From an uncultured Bacilli bacterium (GTDB taxonomy: Bacteria; Bacillota_I; Bacilli_A; RF39; UBA660): DNA of 64,000 nt. The stretch covers positions 66,762 to 130,761 of the forward strand of contig CAJUBJ010000005.1 of the NCBI GenBank assembly GCA_910584655.1, read 5' to 3'. Both the position numbers and the translations under genes were made by a program. A model generated the notes under the pieces. That model saw nothing but the letters and a program-made list of their open reading frames with translations, did not search any database and was not told where the DNA came from. Shown here in pieces: positions 1 through 8,085 of this stretch. Each line of letters opens with the position of its first letter. Position 1 is the first letter of the stretch.

Positions 1-2
1 AT

Positions 3-1319
3 GACGGAATATCGGTAAAAGCTGGTATAGGAAGACTGGTTAAAACTATGCATAGATATGCCATAGATAGAAATGTAGATATTACTTTAAGAGATATCAA
101 ACTAATTGCCCAAACACAGGAATCTAATAACTTTATTGTAAATGATTGGCATGACTCTCCAGGGGGAGAAACAATAGAATTACATACATATCCAAATACA
201 GATGCAACTTACACATTACATAAAGGTCAAGAAGGAAGTACATATATAGAAGCAGAAACAGGTTTTATTAGAACACGAGTTATACAAAACTATAATAAAC
301 ATACTGATCCTTCTGAATACGAATATGTTCCAGTTCTAGAACGAAAAGTAGATGAAGACTTAACTGATATATATAGAATAGTTAACATAGTTGTAGTAAG
401 AAACAAACGTCAAACTAGAACAATATCAGGTATTGCTTTTGAAGATTTAAATAAAGATGATTTATATACTGAATCAGAGGATACGTTATTACCTAATATA
501 AAAGTTTCATTAATTAATCCAATTAATAATTCCATAATTGAAGAAACTACAACTAATGATAAAGGATATTATATTTTCAAAAACTTAAATTTAGATAAAT
601 ACATAGTTAAATTTGAATTAAAAAATGGATATATAGTAATAGAAAAAGGAATTGAAAATAATAGCAATAAAGCTAATCCAGATGGAAAAACTGATGAAAT
701 TGAATTTGATTCAACACTAGATTCTTTGTTAGATATTGAAAATATAAATTTAGGCTTAAGAATTGTTAAATTTATGTTCACAAAAATAGATGGAAATAAT
801 AGAGATGCTCCAATAAAAAATGCTGGTTCGTTTGAATTCTATGAATATATTTGTGATATAGAAAATGAAGAACTATATACAAGTTTAGTAAAAGACAATC
901 CTAATTGTTTTAAACAAATAGGACAAACCACTAGAACAGATGAAAATGGAATAGTAGAATTCAGTAAACTAGAGGCAACTAATTATCGATTAGTAGAAAG
1001 TGACGCCCCAGACGGATTTGTAAGACCAAGTGGGGAATGGAATATAACTTTTAGTAGTGGTAACATAAAGTCAATTGAATGCATTGGAGGATCTGAAGGT
1101 GGAAAATGTCCAGCATTTATAAACATAAAAGAAGAAGGTAAACTTTACTTACCAAATTTAAAAGCTGCTTCAATTCCAAATTCAGGAGGAATAGGAAGAA
1201 TCATAATCACTTCTTTTGGAGTCACAACAATGGGAGTAGGATTATTAATTCTTATTAGTGACAAAAAGAAAATATCTATTATTTTAAATAGAATTAAAAA
1301 AAGAACAATTGCAAAATAA
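3..1319 (+). CDS. Cell-wall-anchored SdrD-B/SpaA-type surface protein, 3' part
   Basis: The frame is open from base 3, so the gene enters from outside the window; the first ATG at 48 is internal. The visible 438 residues carry an SdrD B/Cna-B-like domain (about 140-250, starting SGIAFEDLNKDD) and a prealbumin-like SpaA domain (about 255-385, with YRLVESDAPDGF). At residue 391 comes IPNSGG, then a hydrophobic stretch and a Lys/Arg-rich tail. That is the layout of a sortase signal, although Ile-Pro-Asn-Ser-Gly departs from LPxTG. Proteins of this class are exported and sortase-linked to peptidoglycan or polymerised into pili. A strong bidirectional terminator follows. No sortase gene is visible in the window. 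Confidence is high for the protein class and lower for actual sortase use. Confidence 0.88.
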   Translation, partial: DGISVKAGIGRLVKTMHRYAIDRNVDITLRDIKLIAQTQESNNFIVNDWHDSPGGETIELHTYPNTDATYTLHKGQEGSTYIEAETGFIRTRVIQNYNKHTDPSEYEYVPVLERKVDEDLTDIYRIVNIVVVRNKRQTRTISGIAFEDLNKDDLYTESEDTLLPNIKVSLINPINNSIIEETTTNDKGYYIFKNLNLDKYIVKFELKNGYIVIEKGIENNSNKANPDGKTDEIEFDSTLDSLLDIENINLGLRIVKFMFTKIDGNNRDAPIKNAGSFEFYEYICDIENEELYTSLVKDNPNCFKQIGQTTRTDENGIVEFSKLEATNYRLVESDAPDGFVRPSGEWNITFSSGNIKSIECIGGSEGGKCPAFINIKEEGKLYLPNLKAASIPNSGGIGRIIITSFGVTTMGVGLLILISDKKKISIILNRIKKRTIAK

Positions 1320-1356
1320 AAAATAAAATAAAACAATCCAAAAAAATCCCGAATAT

Positions 1357-1389
1357 AAAAACTCTCAAGTTTATACCTTGAGAGTTTTT
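1357..1389. terminator. Bidirectional intrinsic terminator between convergent genes
   Basis: Perfect 13-bp arms 1357-1369 and 1377-1389 with a 7-nt loop. There is an A tract on the left and a T tract on the right, so it can stop the adhesin gene (+) and the HIT gene (-). Confidence 0.9.
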
Positions 1390-1390
1390 A

Positions 1391-1753
1391 TTATTTTAAA
1401 AGCTCATAAACCTTATCAACTTCCATTTCCTTGACAGGAGTTTCAAAATCAGGAAGTAAATGTAAATGAAAATGATTTACAAGATTATACCCATAATTTA
1501 CTTGTAAAGTAATGCCAGTCTTATTTAATTTACTTATTATATCCTTAGATAAAATTCTTGCCACTTTATAAACATGAGATAAAGCTTCATCACTAATTTC
1601 ATAAAAATTTTCAAAATGTTCTTTAGGAATAACTAGAACATGTCCATCAACAACAGGGTTTATATCCATAATAGCAATAACCTTATCATCTTCATAGATT
1701 TTTTTAGAAGGAATTTCACCTTTAATAATTTTACAAAATATACAATCATTCAT
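1391..1753 (-). CDS. HIT-family nucleotide hydrolase
   Basis: This 120-residue protein has the histidine triad H94-x-H96-x-H98-x-x near the C-terminus and an N-terminal CIFCKI motif with the CxxC seen in Hit-type Firmicute proteins. HIT hydrolases of this class cleave nucleoside phosphoramidates or AMP conjugates (Hint-like) in the cytoplasm. The length is slightly short compared with the usual 135-145 residues because the C-terminal extension is missing, but the catalytic core is complete. It is monocistronic and convergent with the adhesin gene, sharing the bidirectional terminator. Family assignment is firm; the physiological substrate cannot be told from the sequence. Confidence 0.92.
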   Translation of the reverse strand: MNDCIFCKIIKGEIPSKKIYEDDKVIAIMDINPVVDGHVLVIPKEHFENFYEISDEALSHVYKVARILSKDIISKLNKTGITLQVNYGYNLVNHFHLHLLPDFETPVKEMEVDKVYELLK

Positions 1754-1874
1754 TTCTTATCACCTACAAAATATGTTATCAAAAAAATAGAAAAAGGTAA
1801 ATGCTATCTAATTGAATTATAACTAAATATATAATATAATTATATAAGAATAGAGTAGTCTAAGGAGTTTTTAT

Positions 1875-3770
1875 ATGGATAAAATAAAAAAACATTTATA
1901 TATAATTATTATCTTGTTTGCTTTTTTGCCAATACTATGTAATGCGGCAACAGAATTAGGTGCCTCAACTCAAAGTCCTGTTACAGGTTCAAATATTTAT
2001 GTTCAATTAGATGCAAACTATGGTGATAAACTAAAAATAAGAGATTTTCATGTAATAATTACATACAATCCAGATTATCTTGAATTTGATACAATAACAT
2101 GGATTCAAAGTAGAGGAACGTATAGACATGAACCAGGAAAAATAACTATCGATAAAGATCCAGGTATCAACTGGGAAAGTGGCGCAACACTTCAAATGAA
2201 ATTTAAAGTTAAAAGAACTGGTCTAACTAAAGTTGACGTTTTAAGAAATGGTGATTCTCATTATGACTCAAATTGTGACAAAGGGTGTGACATCATAGGT
2301 CAAAGTTTTGCCGGAGTTTCAATAAATGCAATCGAACCAAGTTCTCAAACCTTAATTGGAACATTATATGTAAAAGGTTATACAATGCTTCCTACATTCA
2401 GCAAAACAAACTTTTCATACAACTTAACTGTTCCGCCAGATGTTAACTATATTGATATAGTTGCAACAAAAAGTGATAGTCGTCAGACTCTTTCTGGATA
2501 TGGTGTGCAAAAATTAGCTTATGGAAATAACATTTTTTATATTACAGTTACTGCCCAAAATGGAGCAACACAGACCTACGAAATTAATGTTAATCGTACA
2601 GATAATAGAACAGGAGATACAACATTAAAAAGTTTATATGTATCAGGAACAAATTTAAGATATGAAGAAAATAAAAATGTTTATGAAGCAACAGTAAGCA
2701 AAAGTGTAGAAAGTGTTCTTATTAATGCTCGCCCTAATGACCCAAACGCAACAGTAATTGGGACAGGAACAAAAGAACTTAATATTGGAAAAAATACATT
2801 TTCTATAAGTGTTGCATCATCTGCAGGAAGAATATCAAACTATACAATCATAATTAATCGCTCAACAGAAGAATTTCAAACATTTGAAAAAAGTAGTAAA
2901 TTAAGAACTATAAAAGTTAATAACCTAGTTTTAGATATATCTGATGATAAAAAAAGTTGGCTTTATGGAATCGGAAAAGATTACGATAGTTTAACAATTG
3001 ACACAATAACAGAAAGTTCAACAGCATTAGTTGAAATTGAAGGAAATGAAAACTTAAAATCAGGTTTAAATGTTATTACAATAAAAGTAATCGAACCAAA
3101 TGAAAGTGAAGATGAAGATGCTGAAGATGACATAACAGAGTATTACTTGATTGTTTATAAAAATCCTACAAACGCAACTTTAATCAATGATATCAATAAT
3201 GTAACAGAGAAAACTGACATCATTTATAATACAACTGAAAATGATACACATATCATTCCTTTAACTACATTAAAGAACATAAAAAATAATAATTCTAAAT
3301 TATATTATAATGTTGTAAATTTCTACAATGGAATTTTATATCAAGCAATTATTTCTGAAAATACCCCTAATAGTAATTTAAATGCATCTTTTAAAAAAAT
3401 ATCTGATGGTCCTTTAACTTTTCAAACAGAATTACCAGAAGGAACTGAAATGCTAGTATATTTAGGAGACTATTTTGATGACGAAGCAAATGTAAAAATA
3501 TACACATATAACGAAAATGAAGAATATACATTATTAACTGATGGAATTACTTTACAAAACGGATATATTTCTTTTGTCGCTAATGGAAAAAATAATTACG
3601 TCTTTTCACTTGCATCATTAATAAAAGAAAAATCTCCGTTAGAGCAATTTTTAGCAAACAATAAAAAATATCTAATAGGAACTATATGTATAGTAGTATT
3701 TATAATAATTATATCAATCTTACTAAATAAGATAAAAAGACAAAAAAATGATAATGAACCATTATATTAA
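1875..3770 (+). CDS. Exported cohesin-like / cadherin-like beta-sandwich protein, membrane anchored
   Basis: 631 residues. It begins with a signal peptide (MDKIKKH, a hydrophobic core, likely cleavage after CNA). A cohesin-like beta domain follows (about 27-150, with YNPDYLEFD and GATLQMKFKV). Then come two or three cadherin-like beta-sandwich repeats (about 155-240, 245-330, and a divergent one about 340-430, each with a YxVNRT/YTIIINRS-like end). A C-terminal transmembrane helix (about 598-618) leads to a basic/acidic tail. The protein is probably displayed on the outer face of the membrane, possibly binding other surface proteins or glycans. RBS AGGAG at 1863-1867 supports the ATG. Partners are unknown; no dockerin protein is seen in the window. 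Confidence 0.75.
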   Translation: MDKIKKHLYIIIILFAFLPILCNAATELGASTQSPVTGSNIYVQLDANYGDKLKIRDFHVIITYNPDYLEFDTITWIQSRGTYRHEPGKITIDKDPGINWESGATLQMKFKVKRTGLTKVDVLRNGDSHYDSNCDKGCDIIGQSFAGVSINAIEPSSQTLIGTLYVKGYTMLPTFSKTNFSYNLTVPPDVNYIDIVATKSDSRQTLSGYGVQKLAYGNNIFYITVTAQNGATQTYEINVNRTDNRTGDTTLKSLYVSGTNLRYEENKNVYEATVSKSVESVLINARPNDPNATVIGTGTKELNIGKNTFSISVASSAGRISNYTIIINRSTEEFQTFEKSSKLRTIKVNNLVLDISDDKKSWLYGIGKDYDSLTIDTITESSTALVEIEGNENLKSGLNVITIKVIEPNESEDEDAEDDITEYYLIVYKNPTNATLINDINNVTEKTDIIYNTTENDTHIIPLTTLKNIKNNNSKLYYNVVNFYNGILYQAIISENTPNSNLNASFKKISDGPLTFQTELPEGTEMLVYLGDYFDDEANVKIYTYNENEEYTLLTDGITLQNGYISFVANGKNNYVFSLASLIKEKSPLEQFLANNKKYLIGTICIVVFIIIISILLNKIKRQKNDNEPLY

Positions 3771-3783
3771 TGGTTTTTTATTT
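3757..3783 (+). terminator. Intrinsic terminator overlapping a stop codon
   Basis: 8-bp arms 3757-3764 and 3768-3775, loop TAT, followed by a T-rich tract. The TAA stop of the preceding gene lies in the right arm. Confidence 0.85.
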
Positions 3784-3829
3784 TTGTTTGTGATATTATT
3801 GTTACATACTAAAGTGAGTTGATGTAAAA

Positions 3830-5254
3830 ATGAGTATAGAAGATTTAATAAAAGAAGTAGAAAAATATAATCCTGAAGAAATTGAACGTGTTAAAAAAGC
3901 CTATGAAATAGCTGCTCAAGCTCATGCTTTTCAGAAAAGAGAAAGCGGTGAACCATACATAATTCATCCCCTTAACGTTTGTATGAATTTAACTCGTTTT
4001 AAAGCTGATGGAGCATCTCTATGTGCAGGGCTTCTTCATGATGTAGTAGAAGATACAGACTATACATTAGAAGAAATAGAAAAATTATTTGGTAGTGATG
4101 TAGCCTTCTTAGTTGATGGTGTTACTAAAATTAGCAATCTCCATTTTAATTCCAAAGATGATGCAACAAATGCCAATATTAGAAGATTAATAAATAGTTT
4201 AAATGATGACGTTAGAATTATTATTATTAAATTATGTGACCGTTTACACAATATGCATACACTTGAATTTAAAGCCCCAGAGAAAAGGATAAGAAGTGCT
4301 AAGGAAACTCTTAATATATTCGTCCCTTTAGCTTACTTTATTGGAGCATTTCAAATTAAATGTGAATTAGAAGACATCTGTTTATCATATTTAGATAATG
4401 AAACTTATAATACCATTCAAGGTAAAATAAAAGAAATAGAAAAAGATTATGCAAAATGTAGTGAAATAGCAAGTTTACAAGTAACAAAGCTATTAACTGA
4501 AAATAATATAAAATTCACATATCGCATAAAAATATTAAACATTTATCATTTATATACAAAATTAAATAAAGGCTACAAACTAAGTGATATTCATGACTTA
4601 GTCAATTTCAAGTTGATATTAGACGATAATGAGGATCCATATCATGTATTAGGTCTAATTCATAAATTATATACTCCAATGAACAACAAATTTAAAGATT
4701 ATATAGCTTGTCCAAAAACAAATATGTATCGTTCCTTACATACTACTGTTTTTGGTCCAGATAATCACTTACTTCAATTTCAAATAAAAACTAAAACAAT
4801 GGATGACGTAAATACTATTGGCTTAGCAGCTTACTGGAAACTATATCATGCTGATGGTAAGACAAAAATGCAACATGAATTAAAACTTAATTATCAATTC
4901 TTTAATACTTTAAGGGATTTAAATGATATATCAGAAAGTGATTCTGTGTTCCTAGACAAAGTTAAACAAGAAATATTTTCAAATAACATTTATGTTTATA
5001 CTTTAAGAGGAGATATTTTTGAATTACCAAATGGTTCAACTGTAATAGATTTTGCTTATAAACTTCATACCGATTGGGGAAATCACTTACATAAAGCTTA
5101 TATAAATGGTAAAGAAGTTGATTTAACAACAAAATTAAATAATAAAGATCGTATTTTATTAATAAAAAAAGACACTGCGACTCCTAAAAAGACATGGCTT
5201 GATCATGTAGCAACATCAAGAGCAAAAAGAAAAATAAAAGAGGCTTTAAAATAA
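3830..5254 (+). CDS. rel: Shortened RelA/SpoT (Rel) homologue: HD hydrolase, degenerate synthetase, TGS
   Basis: 474 residues in the order HD, synthetase-like, TGS. It ends after TGS and lacks the zinc-finger and ACT domains of the usual roughly 730-residue Rel. The (p)ppGpp hydrolase site looks intact: H46, H70-D71 (LLHDVVED) and D137 (KLCDRLHNM), with the same spacing as the well-studied streptococcal Rel. The synthetase fold is recognisable (YRIKILNIYHLYTK, KFKDYIACPKTNMYRSLHTT; D256 kept). The Glu of the LEVQIRT motif is Gln316 (LLQFQIKT). This Glu is a catalytic Mg2+ ligand in the family, and Gln substitution there is a known synthetase-dead change in RelA/SpoT. I infer a hydrolase-biased enzyme. 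RBS is a weak AGTGAG. Confidence 0.9.
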   Translation: MSIEDLIKEVEKYNPEEIERVKKAYEIAAQAHAFQKRESGEPYIIHPLNVCMNLTRFKADGASLCAGLLHDVVEDTDYTLEEIEKLFGSDVAFLVDGVTKISNLHFNSKDDATNANIRRLINSLNDDVRIIIIKLCDRLHNMHTLEFKAPEKRIRSAKETLNIFVPLAYFIGAFQIKCELEDICLSYLDNETYNTIQGKIKEIEKDYAKCSEIASLQVTKLLTENNIKFTYRIKILNIYHLYTKLNKGYKLSDIHDLVNFKLILDDNEDPYHVLGLIHKLYTPMNNKFKDYIACPKTNMYRSLHTTVFGPDNHLLQFQIKTKTMDDVNTIGLAAYWKLYHADGKTKMQHELKLNYQFFNTLRDLNDISESDSVFLDKVKQEIFSNNIYVYTLRGDIFELPNGSTVIDFAYKLHTDWGNHLHKAYINGKEVDLTTKLNNKDRILLIKKDTATPKKTWLDHVATSRAKRKIKEALK

Positions 5255-5265
5255 GCCTTCTTTTT
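5237..5265 (+). terminator. Intrinsic terminator after rel
   Basis: Stem AGGCTT (5241-5246) / AAGCCT (5253-5258) with flanking A and T runs. The rel stop codon is in the loop. Confidence 0.7.
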
Positions 5266-5275
5266 GTGGTAAAAT

Positions 5276-5304
5276 TTGACCATATTTTTATCTTTTGTTA
5301 AAAT
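5276..5304 (+). promoter_or_regulatory. Sigma-A promoter for the 5332 gene
   Basis: TTGACC at 5276-5281, 17-bp spacer, TAAAAT at 5299-5304. The start codon is 28 bp downstream of the -10 box. Confidence 0.7.
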
Positions 5305-5331
5305 CATCTTAATAAAAAGGGGGGCGTTGCT

Positions 5332-5922
5332 ATGGTTAAATATAACGATAATAAAGATATTAATAAATTAAGAAATATCTTCGGAAATGTTTATATCGCT
5401 TTAAGTAATATTGATGAATTAAATAGTAATTATGAAGAGCTTAAATCACAAAAAGAAAATTTATTAAAAAAAATCATCAATTTCATTTCATCTTCTAGTT
5501 TAAATAAAGTAATGTCTATTGAGACTTGGCAATTAGACTTGCTATTACTAGAAACACCTAATCAAGAAACTAAAAATTCAGATTTTAAATATTATACATA
5601 TTATAGTTTTAAAGAATTAGATTTTATTAAATTACTAAAATCAATCTCTCAAAATAAAAATATTTTATCTTCTGAAGAATACAATTTGTTATATAATTTT
5701 ATTCCTAATAAAAAAGCTATTGAAGATATGTTAACAAATTCTGGTGATAATTTTCTTATAGTAAATCCCTTTATAGCAGGTATTATATATAGGTTAATAA
5801 TAAATAGACATATAACAGTAGGACATACCATTAAAGCTTATGAAAGATTATGCCATAATTTAGATTTTACAAAATATCAAACTGGCCCAGAGTTGGAATT
5901 AAAACCAATAGATAATCGCTAA
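5332..5922 (+). CDS. Conserved-looking protein of unknown function
   Basis: 196 residues, not recognised. The N-terminal 60 residues are Lys/Glu/Leu-rich and probably form a coiled coil (ELNSNYEELKSQKENLLKK). The C-terminal half is mixed, with a hydrophobic segment (FLIVNPFIAGIIYRLII, about 145-161) that is more likely buried than membrane-spanning. There is no signal peptide and no Cys pair. It has its own sigma-A promoter, a strong RBS (AAGGGGGG) and its own terminator, so it is a monocistronic cytoplasmic gene. Its place next to the CotE homologue is suggestive only. Confidence 0.8.
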   Translation: MVKYNDNKDINKLRNIFGNVYIALSNIDELNSNYEELKSQKENLLKKIINFISSSSLNKVMSIETWQLDLLLLETPNQETKNSDFKYYTYYSFKELDFIKLLKSISQNKNILSSEEYNLLYNFIPNKKAIEDMLTNSGDNFLIVNPFIAGIIYRLIINRHITVGHTIKAYERLCHNLDFTKYQTGPELELKPIDNR

Positions 5923-5932
5923 TTATAATATG

Positions 5933-5959
5933 AATGACTTTATTAAGTCATTTTTCTTT
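5933..5959 (+). terminator. Intrinsic terminator
   Basis: Arms AATGACTT (5933-5940) and AAGTCATT (5945-5952), TATT loop, then a T tract. Confidence 0.85.
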
Positions 5960-5970
5960 ACTATTTAATC

Positions 5971-5997
5971 AATATTTAGGACATTTGTGCATACATT
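5971..5997 (+). promoter_or_regulatory. Possible sporulation sigma-E-type promoter upstream of cotE-like gene
   Basis: CATACATT at 5990-5997 matches the Bacillus sigma-E -10 consensus (CATACAnT). AATATT at 5971-5976 resembles the -35 (ATATT), with a 13-bp spacer after ATATT. No good TTGACA/TATAAT pair lies here. Caveat: the predicted start of transcription would fall at about 6004, at the edge of the RBS, leaving only a 12-nt leader, and such an 8-mer is expected a few times by chance in 64 kb. Confidence 0.45.
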
Positions 5998-6015
5998 AAA
6001 TTAGAGGTGAATAAT

Positions 6016-6540
6016 ATGTCTAATTATAAAGAAATAGTAACAAAGACTATTGTTGGTAAAGGACGTAAATCTTTTAAAGGAGAATATAGTTTAACTCCAG
6101 AAAATACTCCCAATACAGTTTTAGGTTGTTGGGTAATTAATCACAGCTTTGATGGCACAAACCATAAAAATGAAGTAAATGTAAATGGATCTTTTGATGT
6201 AAATGTTTGGTATTCATATGATCAAGATTCTAAAACAGCAGTTACAACTAGAAATTTTACTTATAATGAATTAATGCGTCTACGAGTTAAAGATTTTGAA
6301 TCTTTAAGCAATGATAATGAAATAATTGTCAGAAGTTTAAAACAGCCTACCGTTCAAGATGTCAATATTAAAGGAAATGACGTTTATCTTACCATTGAAA
6401 AAGAATTAGGTGTTGAAATAGTAGGTGAAGGAAAAGTAAAAATTGCCATAGAAGAAGATGAACTTCCTTGGGATGATATTTATGACGAAGACAACAAAGA
6501 TGACATAAAAGAAGATTATTTAGATGATAAAGGAATATAA
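6016..6540 (+). CDS. cotE: Outer spore coat morphogenetic protein CotE-like
   Basis: 174 residues. It aligns from memory along its length with Bacillus CotE: YKEIVTKTIVGKGRKSF, TPNTVLGCWVINH, FDVNVWYSYDQDSKTAV, IIVRSLKQPTVQDVNI, and a very acidic C-terminal tail (DELPWDDIYDEDNKDD). In Bacillus, CotE is made in the mother cell and organises the outer coat. I chose ATG 6016 because AGAGGTGA (6003-6010) is the RBS; an in-frame GTG at 6007 lies inside that RBS. The -10/-35 pair upstream fits sigma-E better than sigma-A. Finding it implies an endospore programme or a repurposed relic. Family call is strong; coat function is inferred. Confidence 0.85.
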   Translation: MSNYKEIVTKTIVGKGRKSFKGEYSLTPENTPNTVLGCWVINHSFDGTNHKNEVNVNGSFDVNVWYSYDQDSKTAVTTRNFTYNELMRLRVKDFESLSNDNEIIVRSLKQPTVQDVNIKGNDVYLTIEKELGVEIVGEGKVKIAIEEDELPWDDIYDEDNKDDIKEDYLDDKGI

Positions 6541-6560
6541 TTTATCATCTTTTATTTTAT
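6523..6560 (+). terminator. Intrinsic terminator after cotE-like gene
   Basis: 9-bp arms GATGATAAA (6523-6531) and TTTATCATC (6541-6549), then TTTTATTTTAT. The left arm is inside the coding end. Confidence 0.75.
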
Positions 6561-6619
6561 AAATAAATTTTATATCTTTTCTAAACTATAAAGTGATATC
6601 ATTAATATAGGTGGTTAGT

Positions 6620-7381
6620 ATGGAAAAGCAATATTTATATACTCTAAAAGATGTTGTATTTGGTTTAAGAAGTATATATCTAGAATATCAAAGAGAATTG
6701 GAAAAGTTAAAGCAGTATTGTCAGGAGAATAATGTAATAGACTTTAACTTTTATATACACCAATCTACTAAAGAGCAACCAAGACTATATTGTGACTATA
6801 TAACTAAAAAAATTAAGCTAAAAAGAGTTGCTGATTATGCAAAAGAACTTTTAAGTGGTAAAGATCTTAGTGAAAATTCTGTCATCTATCAAGAAGGAAA
6901 GCTAAACAGTATAGTAAAAAAAAGTCCAGTTTCAATATTACCTGATAAAAGCCTATTATTTGCTAAACAGACAGATAAAATAATTTCATCAGATTTTATA
7001 AAATCAATAGCAGAATATCATAACTATATAATGTCTTTATGTGAGAGCGGTAAATTATATTTAAGAACTAATAATATTGAGGTATTACCAACTGAATCAT
7101 TTGCTTTACCAACATTTTTTTATTCTCTGTTATCAGATACTATAACTTTAAGAGAAACAGATAGTAGGTTTAAAGTAAATGAATTTGGTCTAAACAGAAT
7201 ATTTGAAATGTATTTTTTTTATAATAGTTTCACTCCATATCATCTTACTACAATGAATTGTTCAAAAATAAAAGAAAAAAAGTTTGTTGTCGAGCCTTTT
7301 AATCCTTGTACTCAAATAGAGTTTAAAATCGAAGAAACAAAAGATGTTATAAAATTAACTAAATCAAAACAAGGGTGTTAA
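6620..7381 (+). CDS. Protein of unknown function
   Basis: 253 residues, not recognised. It begins with an amphipathic, probably coiled-coil helix (IYLEYQRELEKLKQYC). Two short hydrophobic or aromatic patches follow, such as FALPTFFYSLL and RIFEMYFFYNSF. There is no signal peptide or clear catalytic motif. ATG 6620 is preferred because AGGTGG at 6609-6614 is the RBS; a GTG at 6611 lies inside it. It sits between the cotE-like gene and rpsP, separated from both by hairpins, so it appears monocistronic. Confidence 0.78.
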   Translation: MEKQYLYTLKDVVFGLRSIYLEYQRELEKLKQYCQENNVIDFNFYIHQSTKEQPRLYCDYITKKIKLKRVADYAKELLSGKDLSENSVIYQEGKLNSIVKKSPVSILPDKSLLFAKQTDKIISSDFIKSIAEYHNYIMSLCESGKLYLRTNNIEVLPTESFALPTFFYSLLSDTITLRETDSRFKVNEFGLNRIFEMYFFYNSFTPYHLTTMNCSKIKEKKFVVEPFNPCTQIEFKIEETKDVIKLTKSKQGC

Positions 7382-7403
7382 CCAAAAAAGGTTGACACCC
7401 TTT
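7371..7403 (+). terminator. Hairpin terminator candidate
   Basis: 13-bp stem (one G-T) between 7371-7383 and 7390-7402 with an A6 loop. The following T tract is short, so termination may be partial. The right arm also contains the -35 of the rpsP promoter. Confidence 0.6.
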
Positions 7404-7420
7404 AGATAATTTGTTATATT
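7392..7420 (+). promoter_or_regulatory. Sigma-A promoter of rpsP-khpA
   Basis: TTGACA 7392-7397, 17-bp spacer, TATATT 7415-7420. It is placed 29 bp before the rpsP start. Confidence 0.85.
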
Positions 7421-7449
7421 AATAAAGCGAAACAAAGGAGGGAAATACA

Positions 7450-7731
7450 ATGGCAGTTAAGTTAAGACTTAAAAGAGGCGGATCTAAACAAAGACCTTTT
7501 TATAGAATTGTAGCCGCTGATGCTCGTAGTCCAAGAGATGGAAGATTTATCGATACTATCGGTACTTATAATCCAATCCCAGCAGAATACGAAGTAAATA
7601 TTGATGAAGAAAAAGCAATGTATTGGTTAAGTAATGGTGCTCAACCAACTGATACTGTAAAAAATTTATTAAGCAAAAAAGGTATCATGACTAAATATGC
7701 TGAATCTAAATCAAATAAAGAAGGTAAATAA
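7450..7731 (+). CDS. rpsP: 30S ribosomal protein S16
   Basis: 93 residues, full length. It opens with the family signature MAVKLRLKRGGSKQRPFYRI and contains DARSPRDGRFIDTIGTYNP. S16 binds 16S rRNA in the body of the small subunit and supports assembly. A strong RBS (AAAGGAGGG) precedes the ATG. khpA follows after 2 nt, a conserved Firmicute pairing. rimM, trmD and rplS, which often follow in Bacilli, are not present here. Confidence 0.98.
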   Translation: MAVKLRLKRGGSKQRPFYRIVAADARSPRDGRFIDTIGTYNPIPAEYEVNIDEEKAMYWLSNGAQPTDTVKNLLSKKGIMTKYAESKSNKEGK

Positions 7732-7733
7732 TT

Positions 7734-7979
7734 ATGGAATTAAAAGAATTTACTGAATATTTAGTTAAAAGTATTGCTAAAGAACCAGATATGGTAAGTG
7801 TTCAACAATTTGGAGGAGAAGAAGATTCGACTATCTTAGAGATTATTGTTCATGAAGATGATATGGGTGCAGTAATTGGTCGTAATGGAAAAATGGCTAA
7901 TGCTATTCGTACTTTAGTCCAAGCTCATGCATACATACTTGGTTTAAAAAAAGTAAAAATAAATATAGATTCATTCTAA
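7734..7979 (+). CDS. khpA: KH-domain RNA-binding protein KhpA
   Basis: 81 residues with a single KH domain and the RNA-binding GxxG loop as GRNG (IGRNGKMANAIRTLV). KhpA forms a dimer with KhpB/EloR and binds many RNAs, affecting cell elongation and division in Gram-positive bacteria. It starts 2 nt after rpsP, so it is translated from the same mRNA. A GNRA-loop terminator follows directly. Confidence 0.95.
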   Translation: MELKEFTEYLVKSIAKEPDMVSVQQFGGEEDSTILEIIVHEDDMGAVIGRNGKMANAIRTLVQAHAYILGLKKVKINIDSF

Positions 7980-7981
7980 TT

Positions 7982-8006
7982 AAAGGATACGAAAGTATTC
8001 TTTTTT
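7982..8006 (+). terminator. Intrinsic terminator of rpsP-khpA
   Basis: AAAGGATAC / GTATTCTTT stem (7982-7990, 7995-8003; one G-T) closed by a GAAA tetraloop and followed by T6. Confidence 0.88.
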
Positions 8007-8040
8007 ATTTTATACTTAATAATTCTTAATGGTTTGTTTC

Positions 8041-8069
8041 TTGCCTTTAAGTAATTATAATAGTATAAT
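8041..8069 (+). promoter_or_regulatory. Sigma-A promoter of uppS-cdsA-rseP
   Basis: TTGCCT 8041-8046, 17-bp spacer, TATAAT 8064-8069. Transcription would start near 8076, which rules out the longer uppS start at 8029. A second TATAAT at 8056-8061 is an alternative. Confidence 0.65.
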
Positions 8070-8085
8070 TTATAAAGAAGGATTG

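Noticed and set aside
8029..8085. Longer N-terminus for UppS
   Set aside because: The region contains a TTGCCT-N17-TATAAT promoter and the extra residues do not look like UppS.
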